Below are positions 63,139 through 64,000 of a DNA stretch of 64,000 nt, in pieces. The position numbers and the translations under genes are program-made. The notes beneath the pieces are model-generated. The model had not been told where the DNA came from and did no database searches. It saw nothing but the letters and a program-made list of their open reading frames with translations. Position 1 is the stretch's first letter. Each line of letters starts with the position of its first letter. This DNA is from Pseudomonas orientalis (lineage in GTDB: Bacteria > Pseudomonadota > Gammaproteobacteria > Pseudomonadales > Pseudomonadaceae). The DNA lies in the NCBI RefSeq assembly GCF_022807995.1, contig NZ_CP094351.1, positions 1,891,001-1,955,000 on the forward strand, read 5' to 3'.

Positions 63139-64000
63139 ATGTCCAGGCTTCCACTGGACGGCATTCGTGTCGTTGAAATTTCTCACATGGTAATGGGCCC
63201 GACCTGCGGAATGATCCTGGGTGATCTCGGTGCCGAGGTGATCAAGATTGAACCGATCCGCGGAGACGGTACACGCCGTCTGCTGGGCGCCGGTGCCGGT
63301 TTTTTTCGCACGTTCAACCGCAACAAACAGTGCATCGCCATCGACGTCAATACTCAGCAAGGGCGAGATGCGGTACTGGAGCTGATCGATACCGCTGACG
63401 TATTCATCGAGAATTTCAAGCCCGGGCGCATGAGCGAGCTCGGCTTCGGTTACGCGGCGATTCGAGCACGTAATCCGCGCATCATCTACGCCTCGCACAA
63501 AGGCTTTCTCAACGGCCCCTACGACAATCGCCTGGCCCTGGATGAAGTGGTGCAAATGATGGCAGGCCTGGCCTATATGACCGGCCCGGTGGGCAGGCCT
63601 CTGCGTGCCGGCAGTTCGGTGAACGACATCATGGGCGGCATGTTCGGTGCTATCGGTGTGCTTGCTGCGCTCAACGATCGTAATGTCACCAACGTTGGTC
63701 GCGAGGTGCAAAGCGCGCTTTACGAAAACTGCGTACTGCTCGCTGCCCAGCATATGCAGCAATACGCCGTGACCGGCCAGGCGGCTGCACCGATGCCAAA
63801 CCGTATCAGTGCATGGGCCATTTACGATGTATTCGAGTTTGCCAATGGGGAGCAGATGTTCGTCGCCGCCACGGGTGAAGGTCAGTGGACCGCACTGTGT
63901 CAATTGCTCGGTCAGACCGCGTTGCTGGACGACCAGACCCTCGCTACCAACAATGATCGCGTGCTGCAGCGGCCACGTCTGCTGGCTCACTTGGCTGAAG
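63139..64000 (+). CDS. CaiB/BaiF family CoA-transferase (3' end outside the window)
   Basis: The frame starts at ATG 63139 with an AAGGAG site 8 bases upstream and stays open to the end of the window (287 residues). MSRLPLDGIRVVEISHMVMGP and LGDLGAEVIKIEP are the class III CoA-transferase start; D135 in LALDEVVQMMAGL is the likely catalytic aspartate. It would transfer CoA to the acid that the adjacent HMGL-type lyase then splits. Full family length is about 400 residues, so about a quarter is missing. Confidence 0.88.
   Translation, partial: MSRLPLDGIRVVEISHMVMGPTCGMILGDLGAEVIKIEPIRGDGTRRLLGAGAGFFRTFNRNKQCIAIDVNTQQGRDAVLELIDTADVFIENFKPGRMSELGFGYAAIRARNPRIIYASHKGFLNGPYDNRLALDEVVQMMAGLAYMTGPVGRPLRAGSSVNDIMGGMFGAIGVLAALNDRNVTNVGREVQSALYENCVLLAAQHMQQYAVTGQAAAPMPNRISAWAIYDVFEFANGEQMFVAATGEGQWTALCQLLGQTALLDDQTLATNNDRVLQRPRLLAHLAE

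Overview
This 64 kb window is a contiguous piece of a Pseudomonas chromosome, most likely from the P. fluorescens complex. Three things point there. The genes are GC-rich and closely packed. Several blocks (htpG, fabA-fabB, gpsA, pyrF, fadE, rdgC) carry products and gene orders that I recall from Pseudomonas. The intergenic gaps hold many copies of the palindromic repeat GTGGGAGGGGGCTTGCCCCC, in inverted pairs (REPINs), which is typical of fluorescens-group genomes. The species call is an inference. I saw no phage, IS transposase, CRISPR array, rRNA or plasmid function.

Layout. 1-5.4 kb: two hotdog thioesterases, htpG behind a sigma-32-like promoter, a dienelactone hydrolase, a pirin and an OsmC protein. 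5.5-9 kb: an exported amidohydrolase, a long repeat element, and fabA-fabB (anaerobic unsaturated fatty-acid synthesis) with a DesT-like operator. 9-14 kb: a TonB receptor, a periplasmic-binding-like protein and a hybrid histidine kinase in one operon. 14-22 kb: gpsA-DUF4389-sixA, a thioesterase, two alpha/beta hydrolases, a DUF4892 protein, an AI-2E family permease and an OmpR-type two-component pair. 22-30 kb: pyrF, a repeat-rich gap, an MDR oxidoreductase, an SDR, a MocR regulator, a chemoreceptor and a hydrolase.

31.5-31.9 kb: a duplicated tRNA-Glu/tRNA-Gly pair. 32-35.2 kb: a second MocR regulator divergent from an unusual single protein that joins a 2Fe-2S/FAD/NAD reductase to a complete M24 metallopeptidase-type domain. 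35-44.4 kb: an exported M20 dipeptidase, then an exbD-tonB-receptor-exbB-phospholipase D operon divergent from a Tat-exported PhoD phosphatase. This looks like a self-contained uptake module, possibly for organophosphates. 45-50.7 kb: alaX, a LysR regulator, a PA2817-type protein, fadE, a transglutaminase remnant and a GST. 50.8-57.7 kb: an ABC exporter pair, a TetR/MFS pair, a TDT transporter and an MFS-acyltransferase fusion. 57.7-60.2 kb: a SugE/Gdx exporter behind a guanidine-II (mini-ykkC) riboswitch, a bile-acid-type symporter and rdgC. 60.3-61 kb: a duplicated tRNA-Val/tRNA-Asp pair. 61-64 kb: a LysR regulator, an HMG-CoA-lyase-like enzyme and a CaiB-type CoA-transferase cut off by the window end.

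The most promising items for novelty are the reductase-M24 fusion at 33558-35213, the TonB/PLD/PhoD module at 37082-44364, and a composite intergenic repeat (three copies) with a 101-bp cloverleaf-forming core that is absent from one copy. All functional statements rest on reading motifs and gene order; no database search was run.
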